Part shown: in pieces, positions 16,282-25,708 of the stretch
How positions within the stretch are numbered: position 1 is the first letter of the stretch
How the letters are laid out: each line of letters starts with the position of its first letter
Source of the DNA: Alteromonas sp. RKMC-009
Lineage (GTDB): Bacteria; Pseudomonadota; Gammaproteobacteria; Enterobacterales; Alteromonadaceae
NCBI RefSeq assembly: GCF_003584565.2
Contig: NZ_CP031010.1
Location: 4,650,001-4,714,000 of the forward strand
DNA: 64,000 nt
Direction of reading: 5' to 3'
Translations under genes and position numbers: made by a program
Notes under the pieces: generated by a model
Databases searched by the model: none
What the model was told of the DNA's origin: nothing
Seen by the model: the letters and a program-made list of their open reading frames with translations, nothing else

Positions 16282-19203
16282 TTACAGTTGATACCTCACA
16301 CCCAGCGCATAAGTGCGGCTGTAGATCCCGCTGGAGAAATTATAAATATCAGGATATTGATAATATGCCTGAAAAACTTCGTCAGTAAGATTGGTGGCAT
16401 CAAACGTCAGCACCAGGTTGTCATTCACATTGTACGAAAGTTGGAAATCTAAGCTTTGTTCCGGAGCACGGTACCGCGCCAACGGGTTTGCAAAGATGGC
16501 CGCTTCGTTGTCGTAACGGAAGGCATCGCGCCATACGTAAGACAAACGAGTACTGAATTTTTCCCTTTCATAAGCCAGAACAACACTCAATGATTCATCA
16601 GAGACGCCAAACATTTCTACTGTTTCGTAGCCGACAGGGTCAGGGTTAGTCGGATCTTCAGGATCGAAAACCGGCAAATCCTGAGACGAATCTAATGTTG
16701 TGTAGCTAGCCTGAACACCGGCCCCCTGAAGCCATGCGGGCAGATCATCGGGGAAATAGACCAGACCAAGTTCAATACCCTCCAGGCTGCCGTTCGCTGA
16801 GTTAGCCGGTTGGGTAAGTATATGCAGCAACTCACCAATATCTTCACCATTTTCATCAGTGTCGTCCGGATAGTCGTAATACACTTCAGAGCGGGAATTT
16901 ACTACAAGGCCGTCGATATCCCGTTTAAACCAGGTGGCATAAATTGCGTTACCCTCGCCGAAGTAGTATTCCAGAGAGATATCCAGGTTTGTTGAGATTA
17001 CCGGCGCAAGTGCCGGGTTGCCTGATGAAGCTGTTCCCGTTCCGACAGACGTCACGCCTTTGGTGTACGTGGTATAAGGGTTAAGTGAACCGAAGTCCGG
17101 ACGACGCATGGTTTCTGTGTAAGAGAAACGCAGCATGTAGTCATCCCAAAAATTATAGCGGGCAAGGAACGTGGGAAGCACTTCACTGCTTTCGTTTTCG
17201 CCGCTGTCCTGCTCCACAATCTGGTTAACCGTGTCTACGCGAACAAAGCTGTATGGTGTGCTGGCATCGGTATAGCGCACACCGACTGCACCATCCAGAA
17301 AACCGCCGGGCACATCGTATTCATACTTTGCCTGTACGTATAAATCTAATGTGGTTTCGTCAGCTTCAAATGTAGGCCGTAAGATCAGTGACGCGCCGCC
17401 GGTAAGGTAATCATCCACCGGCTGGCCGCTTTCGTCAGTAAAACCGTAAAGTTGTCTGAAGTAACCAAGGTTATCAACCATGTAGTCGACATTTCCGATT
17501 AACCAGCCGTCAGGAAATTCAGCCCGGCCATCAAAGAAATTTTCAGTTCTGTCGAGGAATTCATCAGGCATGTCTGTCATCGGAATATCGTATTGATTCA
17601 CGACCACATTCGCTGCGCGACTTTCGTTACTTAATTCCCGTTTTTCGTACAGCAAGCCAAAATCAACCTCCATGACGCCGGCAAAATCTGTCAGCCAGTT
17701 TGCATCGAGATACAACGCATTTGACGTACCTTCATCACGGGAGCCGTTGTCCCATGCTGGTCCCATCGAATATAAACGCGGGTCGTACAAATTGGATTCG
17801 TCAATATCGCCGGTCGCAGGATTATCATGGAACGTTAAGCCGGCAATGCCTTCTCCGGTATTAAAGTCGGCAGTCATTGCATAGTAGTCGTGCAGCAGGC
17901 GAACCGCGAAGAAGTCGGAAGTGAACACACTCTTTTGCGACACAATCTCTGCCGATAAAGTAAAGTCGTCAGTAAGAGACCATTCGCCACCTAAAGCAAA
18001 CATCAGGGTGTCTGTCTGGCGCTCATCAACGTCTGTACTGTTGAAATCGGTCTCCCATACACCATAGCGGGGATCGCCATCATAGACAGTGCGCTCTTTC
18101 ACGATGTTTGTACCTTCATAAAATACAATATCGTCATTGAAGTCTATGTTGTAAGCAGAGTCGGGGTAGGCAAAAAACAGACTGTTTCTTACCCGTTCAC
18201 GGTAGCCGTTGTAAAACACCTCAAACACGTAACTGGAGTAATCGTCCGGTGCCCACTGAAACGATAAATTCAGCGCAGGCCGTTCCCGCTTACCGGATAG
18301 ATCGGACGCAAAAATAGCATCTCTGGACAAGATATAGTCATTTTCATAGCCGTTGGTATTCAGGGTAGAACCACTGGCAAACGGTAAGCCGTTTTCAAGG
18401 CCCGGATCCCAATAGGCCGAATTGATCCGCTCGTAGGCAGGGAACTCACCACTATTGCCAAACCGGTCAAGCCCCTCGCCTTCCGGACTTGCAGTAAAAT
18501 ACGGAAACACAGCACCAGCGGTAATCCCCTGGTCACGCCAGTTTGTGCGCGCATAAGCTATATTCACCAGCGCACCGAACTTACCGTAATCTGTATCCCA
18601 GTTGTTGCTGAGCATCACACTCAGATTAGGGTCAACGGTGCCTTCCTGATCAGAGTATATTCCGCGGCCGGCAAAGGCGAACTTACTTCCTTCGAAATTG
18701 AAGGGACGGTTGGTAATCACATCAACCTGACCGGCAATACCGCTCGGCACTTTGTCAGCCGAGCGTGCTTTGTACACATCAACCCGGTTAATCAGCGATG
18801 CCGGTGTATCGGCCATGGTATAAAAACGGCCGGTGGAGATGTACATTTGCCGCCCGTTTACGGTGGTAGTGATATCGGTTAAGCCGCGAATTGACAACGT
18901 CCCTACTTCACCCCGGTCGCGGTTAGTTACCTGTACACCGGGCACACGCTGTAACGCCTCTATCACGTTGTTGTCAGGAAACTTACCGATATCTTCGGCA
19001 ACGATTGAATCGACGACTTCAATTTTTTCCCGCTTAATATCCAGACTTTTTGCCAGTGATCCGCGAATGCCGGAGACCTGAATGACTTCTACAATATCCT
19101 CTTCACTGTTTTCTGTTTGTTCATTTTGTTGTGCAATGGCAGCGTGGGTGAGCGTCATTAAAGACGCAGCCACGGCCGTGCTTAATATTGTGGGTTTAAA
19201 CAT
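16282..19203 (-). CDS. TonB-dependent receptor, carbohydrate type (TBDR-2)
   Basis: 973 residues from ATG 19203, which has GGGAG 6 nt upstream and is followed at once by a signal peptide ending HAAIAQQ; a longer frame to 19329 would overlap the upstream gene and hide the signal peptide. The plug has IGKFPDNNVIEALQRVPGV and the barrel ends YALGVRYQL. Similar to TBDR-1, especially at both ends. Second gene of an operon with the large GH43 lipoprotein; the 91-bp gap holds two small hairpins (near 19268-19286 and around 19236) that may stabilise or process the transcript. It likely imports products made by that enzyme. Confidence 0.92.
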   Translation of the reverse strand: MFKPTILSTAVAASLMTLTHAAIAQQNEQTENSEEDIVEVIQVSGIRGSLAKSLDIKREKIEVVDSIVAEDIGKFPDNNVIEALQRVPGVQVTNRDRGEVGTLSIRGLTDITTTVNGRQMYISTGRFYTMADTPASLINRVDVYKARSADKVPSGIAGQVDVITNRPFNFEGSKFAFAGRGIYSDQEGTVDPNLSVMLSNNWDTDYGKFGALVNIAYARTNWRDQGITAGAVFPYFTASPEGEGLDRFGNSGEFPAYERINSAYWDPGLENGLPFASGSTLNTNGYENDYILSRDAIFASDLSGKRERPALNLSFQWAPDDYSSYVFEVFYNGYRERVRNSLFFAYPDSAYNIDFNDDIVFYEGTNIVKERTVYDGDPRYGVWETDFNSTDVDERQTDTLMFALGGEWSLTDDFTLSAEIVSQKSVFTSDFFAVRLLHDYYAMTADFNTGEGIAGLTFHDNPATGDIDESNLYDPRLYSMGPAWDNGSRDEGTSNALYLDANWLTDFAGVMEVDFGLLYEKRELSNESRAANVVVNQYDIPMTDMPDEFLDRTENFFDGRAEFPDGWLIGNVDYMVDNLGYFRQLYGFTDESGQPVDDYLTGGASLILRPTFEADETTLDLYVQAKYEYDVPGGFLDGAVGVRYTDASTPYSFVRVDTVNQIVEQDSGENESSEVLPTFLARYNFWDDYMLRFSYTETMRRPDFGSLNPYTTYTKGVTSVGTGTASSGNPALAPVISTNLDISLEYYFGEGNAIYATWFKRDIDGLVVNSRSEVYYDYPDDTDENGEDIGELLHILTQPANSANGSLEGIELGLVYFPDDLPAWLQGAGVQASYTTLDSSQDLPVFDPEDPTNPDPVGYETVEMFGVSDESLSVVLAYEREKFSTRLSYVWRDAFRYDNEAAIFANPLARYRAPEQSLDFQLSYNVNDNLVLTFDATNLTDEVFQAYYQYPDIYNFSSGIYSRTYALGVRYQL

Positions 19204-19294
19204 GGTTTTCTCCCGGATTCTCTGTGACCCTATTTCTCGGGTCTTATTTTGTTGTCCTTTGACCGGGAGACATCCTCCCGGCCTCACCCGTTTC

Positions 19295-22200
19295 TTAGTT
19301 GCTGCCTTCTGCAAACAGCGCCTGTACATCGTCAGCAGACAGCGGGTCGTCGTAGATCACCAGCTCGTCCATTAAGCCCGAAAAGTTTGCATCCCAGGGG
19401 AAGAGATTCGTAGCCAGCGAGAAGCCCGAATTTGCTCCGGATGCAGTAAATACATCAGGGAAGTTTTCCAACGTGCTGACCAGTTCACCGTTGATGTATC
19501 CGTAGAAGGTGCCTTCATTGACTACAAAAACGATATGCGTCCAGCTACCGGTAGGTATTTGCGCATTTAAAGTGCCGTCAAACCATTGCTCGCCTGACCA
19601 CACCATGGTGTCGCCGGAGCCCGGACCAAACGGGACCAAACTGATCCAGCTGTTCGACGCGGCATAGCCAAAGAACGTAGTCGTAAACTGATTCAACGAG
19701 GCAGGGTTCAGCCACATTGATACTGCATAGCTGTAATCTGAAATAAGGCCATCCGGTAACTTGACGCCCGGTCCCTGATCACCTTTGAACTCCGCTGCCA
19801 TACCGGCTACACCAGCCTGATAAGTCAGCGACGTATCTGCCGGAACGATAAGGGGCGTGTCAGCAGTTTTAGTGGCTTCTTCGCCGGCAGCAAAGTTACC
19901 TTGCGCGTCTTCGAGGTTTTCCTCGAAACTAAAGCGTGCAATGGCCTCAGGCGGGGTGTTTGAAATAACATTGGCAACAAAAGACTTCGACACCGACTGG
20001 CCAGCCAGAGAAATTGTGGCAGTCAGGGTCACTTCTGCATCCGCTTCACCACGGGCCGGACGGGTAACTTTTCCGGTAGCAGGATCGATAACCGCAGAGT
20101 TACTTGATTCCCAATTCAACGCCGAAGCAAACGGTCCGGTATGTGGCAGTGCAATATCGGTAATAACGAAGTCCAGATTGCCAAGATCCAAATCTGCCTG
20201 AGCAATATTTACCAGTGCTTCTGCTGGTAACTGCTCAACATCCAGCGCTGAAATTTCGGCTGCAGACAATGCTTCGTCATAAATTTTCAATTCATCATAT
20301 TGAGCATTCAGCGGTACATCCCAGTAGTTAAGACCAAGGGTGATGATTGCGCCTTCAGGTCGTACAGTAAAAATATCCCTGACAGACGACGCTGTTCCCA
20401 CCAGCGTGCCATCATAGAAAATGCTGACGAAGCCCTGCTCTACCGAGAATGCCACGTGATGCCATTCATTAAGCGGGAAGGCAACGCCTGAGAGTCCGTC
20501 AAACCAGCTGACAGCCCCTTCATCATCCACGTAGTTAGCCCAGACCATAAGCTCTGCATTCCAGCTGACAGGCAGGAAGCTGATCCAGCGATCGGTTTGA
20601 TTTGCCGCGAAAAAGGCAGGGCTAAAGAACTGCGTTTGTGCGGTATTCAGCCAGAAAGAGACAGTGTACTGATAACTGTCAATGAGGTTGTCCGGCAATA
20701 ATATGCCGTAAGAACCGTCCAGGTTAACGGCGCGACCCTGTGCACCATCCGAGAATACAGCACTGGCACTGGTGAACGAATTGACGTCCGTAACAGACTG
20801 CGCATCGTCATAATTCATCAGTGAGTCTTCCAGGCTGTCTTCAAAGGAGTACCATGCCGTGCGGTTGTACGTAGAACGGGCAATTACTTTGACGTCTTTT
20901 GTTACAGACAGCATTTGTCCGTTGATGTCAACGTTGGCTGTAAGCGTAACGACCTGATCGCCCTCATCCACGTTAGGCCGGGTGACTGCACCTGAAGCAG
21001 ATATAAATTGCGGGTGGCTGGACTCCCAGGAGATAACAGCTCCCCGTGCACCAGTGCTTTGCAAAGACAGGTCGTTTTTCACCTCCAGCATGGCATCAGG
21101 GTTTGCCGGATTAGCAAATGCAACATCAATGGCGTTGCTGATATCATCAACCACATCAGCGACGGACCGTTCAGGCAGTTTCGCCGCCAACAGACTCTCA
21201 CCGGCACCGCTTAATGCAGAGATGACTACTTCAAAACGGGCGTCTTCCACGTTCCACTGCCATTTGGCGACACCTTCATAAACCGTGTCATCATCGATGG
21301 TAAGGCGGATCCGCGACGGGTCGTCACTGTATAGTTTATATGTACCGGTCAGCTGCCCCTGAATACTGCGCCCCTGCGAATTTAAGGTAACGTAAACAGA
21401 TTCGTGTTCGTCGCCATTGCTGTCGTTGCTTTGCAGAATAAGACGGTAATCTCCTGTAACATCCTCTGCATCAGTGACATTCTCTCCGTCAACCGGCGCG
21501 TAGCGATGTGGCGAAACGACTAACCAGCCATCGTTGTTAATCCACATCTCATGCACCCGCACGGCATGCGCTTCCGGATTGTCGTAGCGACCTTCTTCAT
21601 CAGGAAAACGGGTATGGGTGAAGAGCAAATATTTATCCAGCTCTTCATCATATAAGGCTGAATTATGGCCCGGCGCGTTGTAACCGTACTGACTTGAGGT
21701 TTCCCCGAAGGCCGATGACCACAGATGACTGCCAAGGAGTTTATTACCGTAATTGTTTGCAACAGTCGCACCGGTCATGTCATTACCTGCAGCATCCAGG
21801 TAAGGGCCGTCCGGCGTTCTTGAGCGGGCAACACGGATGTTATAGCCGTCACCGGCTGCAAATCCGGCGTTTGACCAGAACAAATAGTAATAATCGCTGT
21901 CAGGGCTGTAGATGACAAACGCACCTTCAATGGCGTTGTAGTTGCCGCCCACAAGGTGTTTACCGTAACCTTGCCCGGCTTCCGGCATACCTGTTTGCTC
22001 ATCCATCGCCAGTACAAAAATACCGCCGGAGTAAGAGCCGTATACCATCCACAGATTGCCGTCTTTATCGTAAAACGCTGCAGGGTCTATTGCATTGGGA
22101 TGTACAGCCGGATTATAGGTTTCCACGCCGTCTACGGGGTAGGCGGCCAGTTCGGCTTCATCACGATAGCCCGATCTGAGGAAAACACCTTTATCAACGT

Positions 22201-22729
22201 AAGGACCCTCTACAGAGTCGGATGTTGCCAGACCCAGATATGAGCGGTGCCAGCAAACTTCGTCACGTTCGGGTGTGTCAGGATTATCCTGTGCACAGTG
22301 ATTATAATAAAACCAGAACTTACCATCAGGGGCTTGTATAACATCAGATGCCCAACTGCCGGTAAAATCATCGGTCCACGCGATACCTTCCGCAAACTCC
22401 GTGGAATAAGTGTTAAATAACGGAGATTCATCCACCATATTATTGGCGCTTAATGACGAGATATATTCCCACGTCTGAAGATCTGTTGTTTTCGCGGCCG
22501 CCAGATGTGAACCGAATATGTAGTAAGTACCATCTGCCTTCACAACAGACGGGTCATGTACGCCAATATCCATATATGCACTGCTATCAGTAATAGCAGC
22601 CTCAGGATTGGCCAGCGTCTGGTTTTCAACAACCGTGATGGTTTCGGGGGGAGTGCTGTCTTCCCCTGAACCGCCACACCCTGTGACACAGAGGATGCTG
22701 CTCACAATGAGCGCCGATCTAGGTTTCAT
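19295..22729 (-). CDS. Multidomain GH43 endo-arabinanase lipoprotein with two LamG domains
   Basis: 1144 residues. Signal peptide with Cys in VTGCGG, then a GH43 domain (about 48-420) with candidate catalytic Asp in GVHDPSV, Asp in AIDPAAF and Glu in AIEGAFV; GH43_4 endo-arabinanases look like this. An arabinanase C-terminal beta domain (about 423-530) follows, then two rounds of an Ig-like module (WESSHPQF, WESSNSAV) and a LamG/concanavalin-like module (from about 623 and 930). The lectin-like modules probably hold the enzyme on polysaccharide at the cell surface. It heads the operon with TBDR-2, an enzyme-plus-importer pairing. Controlled from the divergent promoter with two operators. Confidence 0.87.
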   Translation of the reverse strand: MKPRSALIVSSILCVTGCGGSGEDSTPPETITVVENQTLANPEAAITDSSAYMDIGVHDPSVVKADGTYYIFGSHLAAAKTTDLQTWEYISSLSANNMVDESPLFNTYSTEFAEGIAWTDDFTGSWASDVIQAPDGKFWFYYNHCAQDNPDTPERDEVCWHRSYLGLATSDSVEGPYVDKGVFLRSGYRDEAELAAYPVDGVETYNPAVHPNAIDPAAFYDKDGNLWMVYGSYSGGIFVLAMDEQTGMPEAGQGYGKHLVGGNYNAIEGAFVIYSPDSDYYYLFWSNAGFAAGDGYNIRVARSRTPDGPYLDAAGNDMTGATVANNYGNKLLGSHLWSSAFGETSSQYGYNAPGHNSALYDEELDKYLLFTHTRFPDEEGRYDNPEAHAVRVHEMWINNDGWLVVSPHRYAPVDGENVTDAEDVTGDYRLILQSNDSNGDEHESVYVTLNSQGRSIQGQLTGTYKLYSDDPSRIRLTIDDDTVYEGVAKWQWNVEDARFEVVISALSGAGESLLAAKLPERSVADVVDDISNAIDVAFANPANPDAMLEVKNDLSLQSTGARGAVISWESSHPQFISASGAVTRPNVDEGDQVVTLTANVDINGQMLSVTKDVKVIARSTYNRTAWYSFEDSLEDSLMNYDDAQSVTDVNSFTSASAVFSDGAQGRAVNLDGSYGILLPDNLIDSYQYTVSFWLNTAQTQFFSPAFFAANQTDRWISFLPVSWNAELMVWANYVDDEGAVSWFDGLSGVAFPLNEWHHVAFSVEQGFVSIFYDGTLVGTASSVRDIFTVRPEGAIITLGLNYWDVPLNAQYDELKIYDEALSAAEISALDVEQLPAEALVNIAQADLDLGNLDFVITDIALPHTGPFASALNWESSNSAVIDPATGKVTRPARGEADAEVTLTATISLAGQSVSKSFVANVISNTPPEAIARFSFEENLEDAQGNFAAGEEATKTADTPLIVPADTSLTYQAGVAGMAAEFKGDQGPGVKLPDGLISDYSYAVSMWLNPASLNQFTTTFFGYAASNSWISLVPFGPGSGDTMVWSGEQWFDGTLNAQIPTGSWTHIVFVVNEGTFYGYINGELVSTLENFPDVFTASGANSGFSLATNLFPWDANFSGLMDELVIYDDPLSADDVQALFAEGSN

Positions 22730-22825
22730 TCTCGTTTTCCCTCAGGATTATTATTGTGCCCTTTACGATGAAGAGCGTTGTCATACGACGAATGGCAAAG
22801 TAAAGTGACCAACATCGCAATAAAG

Positions 22826-22838
22826 TAATACAATAGTA
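22826..22838. promoter_or_regulatory. Arabinan-regulon operator copy 5
   Basis: TAATACAATAGTA, 12 of 13 matches. Part of a pair (centres 43 bp apart) in the divergent promoter between the GH43/TBDR-2 operon and the GH43/GH51 operon. Confidence 0.6.
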
Positions 22839-22868
22839 TTTTTAAAATATTTACATCTTCTACATTAA

Positions 22869-22881
22869 TATTACAATACTA
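22869..22881. promoter_or_regulatory. Arabinan-regulon operator copy 6
   Basis: TATTACAATACTA, 11 of 13 matches, embedded in a longer TAATA...TATTA symmetry. The spacing to copy 5 is about four helical turns. The 22730-23054 interval holds no gene. Confidence 0.55.
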
Positions 22882-23054
22882 TTAAACAGTTTTTTTACAT
22901 CTATCCTAATAACTAATAGCTGTTCTAGACGGTCAGCTTTGAGGAAAACTAAAAAATATCAACTTAATATCAACATGTTATACGTAAATAATCGCCACGC
23001 CCGATATTGTTAAAAATTTGGTATGGTGAATTCAGGTCACAACAAGGAATTTAC

Positions 23055-24020
23055 ATGAAAAGCGTATTGTTATCGTCTGCGGCTCTGCTTCTTAGTGGAC
23101 AAGTATTCGCACAGAATCCGATCATTACCGATGTGTTCACTGCCGATCCGGCGGCCATGGTGCATGATGGTACGGTATACCTTTACACCGGCCACGATGA
23201 GGCGCCCAACAACGATGTCTTTTTCGAAATGCACGACTGGCTGGCGTTTTCTTCCACCGATATGGTGAACTGGAAGTCACATGGTCCCATTATGAAAGCC
23301 ACTGATTTCAGCTGGGCGAAAGGCGATGCCTGGGCGTCACATATGATTGAAAAGGATGGCAAATTTTACTTTTTCACCACCGTCCGTCACAAAGACGACA
23401 AACCCGGCTTTGCCATTGGGGTAGCGGTATCAGACTCTCCGACAGGTCCTTTTAAAGACGCCATTGGCCATGCCCTTGTCACAGATGATATGACCAGACA
23501 GACCCCGAATGACTGGGATGACATTGACCCGGCAATTTATGTTGAAGAAAACGGTGATACCTACATGTTCTTCGGAAATCTGGTACCGAAATACGTCAAA
23601 TTATCAGACAACTTGCTGGAACTGGATGGCGAGATAAAAGTTATCGATGTCCCCGACTATACAGAAGCGTCCTGGGTTCATAAAAAAGGCGATAACTACT
23701 ACTTCTCCTACGCTTGCGAGTTTCCGGAAAAGATTTGCTATGCGATGAGTAAAAGTATTCACGGCCCGTGGGAGTATAAGGGCATTTTGAATGAAGTGGC
23801 GGGCAATACCGAGACGAATCACCAGTCTATTATCGAATTTAAGGGCCGGGATTACTTCATTTATCACACCGGTGCTCTGCCACCAAAAGGCGATAAGCCA
23901 AGTGGCGGCCGGTTCCGCCGCTCAGTTGCAGTGGAGCCGCTTCACTACAATAAAGACGGCTCGCTGCAGCGGGTCATTATGACAACAGAAGGTGTTACTC
24001 AACCAGCCAGGGAAGATTAA
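23055..24020 (+). CDS. GH43 family glycosidase, secreted
   Basis: 321 residues from ATG 23055 (AAGGAAT upstream; an earlier TTG frame start is rejected because it would mask the signal peptide, which ends GQVFAQN). Candidate catalytic Asp is in TADPAAM, the second Asp in DIDPAIY and the acid Glu in YTEASWV, giving the GH43 triad. I cannot assign the subfamily; it resembles alpha-L-arabinofuranosidase/beta-xylosidase types rather than endo-arabinanases. It is followed after 1 bp by the GH51 gene, so the pair probably acts together on branched arabinan in the periplasm. Confidence 0.82.
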   Translation: MKSVLLSSAALLLSGQVFAQNPIITDVFTADPAAMVHDGTVYLYTGHDEAPNNDVFFEMHDWLAFSSTDMVNWKSHGPIMKATDFSWAKGDAWASHMIEKDGKFYFFTTVRHKDDKPGFAIGVAVSDSPTGPFKDAIGHALVTDDMTRQTPNDWDDIDPAIYVEENGDTYMFFGNLVPKYVKLSDNLLELDGEIKVIDVPDYTEASWVHKKGDNYYFSYACEFPEKICYAMSKSIHGPWEYKGILNEVAGNTETNHQSIIEFKGRDYFIYHTGALPPKGDKPSGGRFRRSVAVEPLHYNKDGSLQRVIMTTEGVTQPARED

Positions 24021-24021
24021 T

Positions 24022-25560
24022 ATGCAACGTAATCTACTGAAAATTTCACTGTTAACTGCGTCGATATTGACGGGCAACGCATTTGCTGCCAATCATGAAG
24101 TAACAATCAGCGCGAACCTGCAAGACCGTGGTGCTGTCATTAATAAGGATATTTACGGCCAGTTTGCCGAGCATCTCGGCCACGGTATTTATGAAGGATT
24201 ATGGGTCGGTGAAGACTCGGAAATCCCAAACACAAAAGGGTTCCGGAATGATGTTGTCGGGGCCCTGAAAGACATTAAAGTACCGCTGATCCGCTGGCCG
24301 GGTGGCTGTTTCGCCGATGAATACCATTGGCGCGAAGGGATTGGCCCCAAAGATGAACGCCCGGTAAAAGTTAACACGCACTGGGGTGGCGTTGAAGAAA
24401 CCAATGCTGTGGGTACTCACGAATTCTTCGATTTAGCAGAGCTCATTGGTGCAGATGTCTACATTAATGGGAATCTGGGTAGTGGTACCGTGCAGGAAAT
24501 GGCGGAATGGGTTGAATACATGACGTCTGATAAAAACTCAACCCTGGCCAATGAGCGACGCGCTAACGGACGCGAAGAACCCTGGGACATTAAATACTTC
24601 GGCATTGGCAATGAATCATGGGGTTGTGGTGGTCACATGGACCCTGATTACTATGTAAATCTGTATCGTCAGTACGCCACATTCATCAAAACCCCTAAGG
24701 GCAAGAGGCCTCTCCTGGTGGGTAGCGGTGGTGACACTGATAATACGGAATGGACGGACGTTCTGAGTGCAAACATAGACCGTAATATGGATGGTATCAG
24801 TTACCATTTCTACACCCTTCCCACCAGCGACTGGCAGAAAAAAGGACATGCTACCGAGTTTGATAACGCCATGTGGTTCAAAACCATGGAGCGTACTTAT
24901 CGGATGGAAACTTACCTGAAGAATAATATCGACATCATGGATAAGAATGATCCTGACGGTAAGCTGGGCTTTTATGTGGATGAATGGGGTACGTGGTACG
25001 ACGCTGAAGAAGGACGGGAGCCCGGTTTCCTGTATCAGCAAAATACCCTTCGTGATGCAGTGGTCACCGCGGTAAACCTGAACCTGTTCCACGAATACGC
25101 CAGACGTGTTCATATGACGAATATCGCGCAGATGGTGAATGTATTACAAGCGATGATCCTAACGGATGGCGCAAAGATGGTGAAAACGCCTACCTATCAT
25201 GTTTATAGTATGTACACAGTGTTTCAGGACGCCACGTCCATTCCTTTCAAACTGGATACATCGCGCTATTCAATGAACGGGGAAGATTTACCGGCTGTGA
25301 CAGGTTCACTGGCAATGGGCACGGATGGCCATATGTATCTGGCCTTAGTTAATATGGACCCGACAGAAGATGCCGACATTGACCTGAACATTGATGGCAA
25401 GGTAAACAAAACCTTGTCCGGCAGTATTCTCACCGCCGGTAACATTACCGCAAAAAACACTTTTGACGATCAACATAACTTAGAGCCTAAGCCCTTTAAA
25501 GCGAGTGCTGATAAGTTGGTGCTTCCGGCGAAATCGGTGGTTGTACTGACGTTAAACTGA
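24022..25560 (+). CDS. abfA: GH51 alpha-L-arabinofuranosidase, exported
   Basis: 512 residues from ATG 24022 (GGAAGA upstream). Signal peptide ends GNAFAAN. The TIM-barrel catalytic domain has the conserved RWPGGCFADEYHW motif, acid/base Glu in GIGNESWGCGG and nucleophile Glu in YVDEWGTW; a C-terminal beta domain follows. It releases terminal alpha-L-arabinofuranose from arabinan side chains and oligosaccharides. Many bacterial GH51 enzymes are cytoplasmic, so the clear signal peptide is worth noting. Second gene of an operon with the GH43 gene, closed by the terminator at 25582-25616. Confidence 0.93.
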   Translation: MQRNLLKISLLTASILTGNAFAANHEVTISANLQDRGAVINKDIYGQFAEHLGHGIYEGLWVGEDSEIPNTKGFRNDVVGALKDIKVPLIRWPGGCFADEYHWREGIGPKDERPVKVNTHWGGVEETNAVGTHEFFDLAELIGADVYINGNLGSGTVQEMAEWVEYMTSDKNSTLANERRANGREEPWDIKYFGIGNESWGCGGHMDPDYYVNLYRQYATFIKTPKGKRPLLVGSGGDTDNTEWTDVLSANIDRNMDGISYHFYTLPTSDWQKKGHATEFDNAMWFKTMERTYRMETYLKNNIDIMDKNDPDGKLGFYVDEWGTWYDAEEGREPGFLYQQNTLRDAVVTAVNLNLFHEYARRVHMTNIAQMVNVLQAMILTDGAKMVKTPTYHVYSMYTVFQDATSIPFKLDTSRYSMNGEDLPAVTGSLAMGTDGHMYLALVNMDPTEDADIDLNIDGKVNKTLSGSILTAGNITAKNTFDDQHNLEPKPFKASADKLVLPAKSVVVLTLN

Positions 25561-25581
25561 TGAGACAGCACAACTAAATAA

Positions 25582-25616
25582 AAACGGGCTGGTGTGTATT
25601 CACCAGCCCGTTTTTT
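25582..25616 (+). terminator. Rho-independent terminator after abfA
   Basis: AACGGGCTGGTG pairs with CACCAGCCCGTT around a 6-nt loop and is followed by TTTT, 20 bp after the stop. Confidence 0.92.
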
Positions 25617-25630
25617 GCTCCTGTACGGCC

Positions 25631-25674
25631 ATAAAAAAAGAGAAGGCACTGCCCTACAACCGGATACCTTCTCT
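25631..25674 (-). terminator. Terminator of the galM-GH43/CBM13 operon
   Basis: On the minus strand AGAGAAGG and CCTTCTCT are separated by a 20-nt loop and followed by TTTTTTT. Confidence 0.75.
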
Positions 25675-25708
25675 TCAACAAAAAACCTGCGACAATGCGT
25701 CTAAGGCG

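Noticed and set aside
16126..16452. Plus-strand frame of 108 codons overlapping the end of TBDR-2
   Set aside because: No RBS, runs antisense through a terminator and a clear receptor gene.
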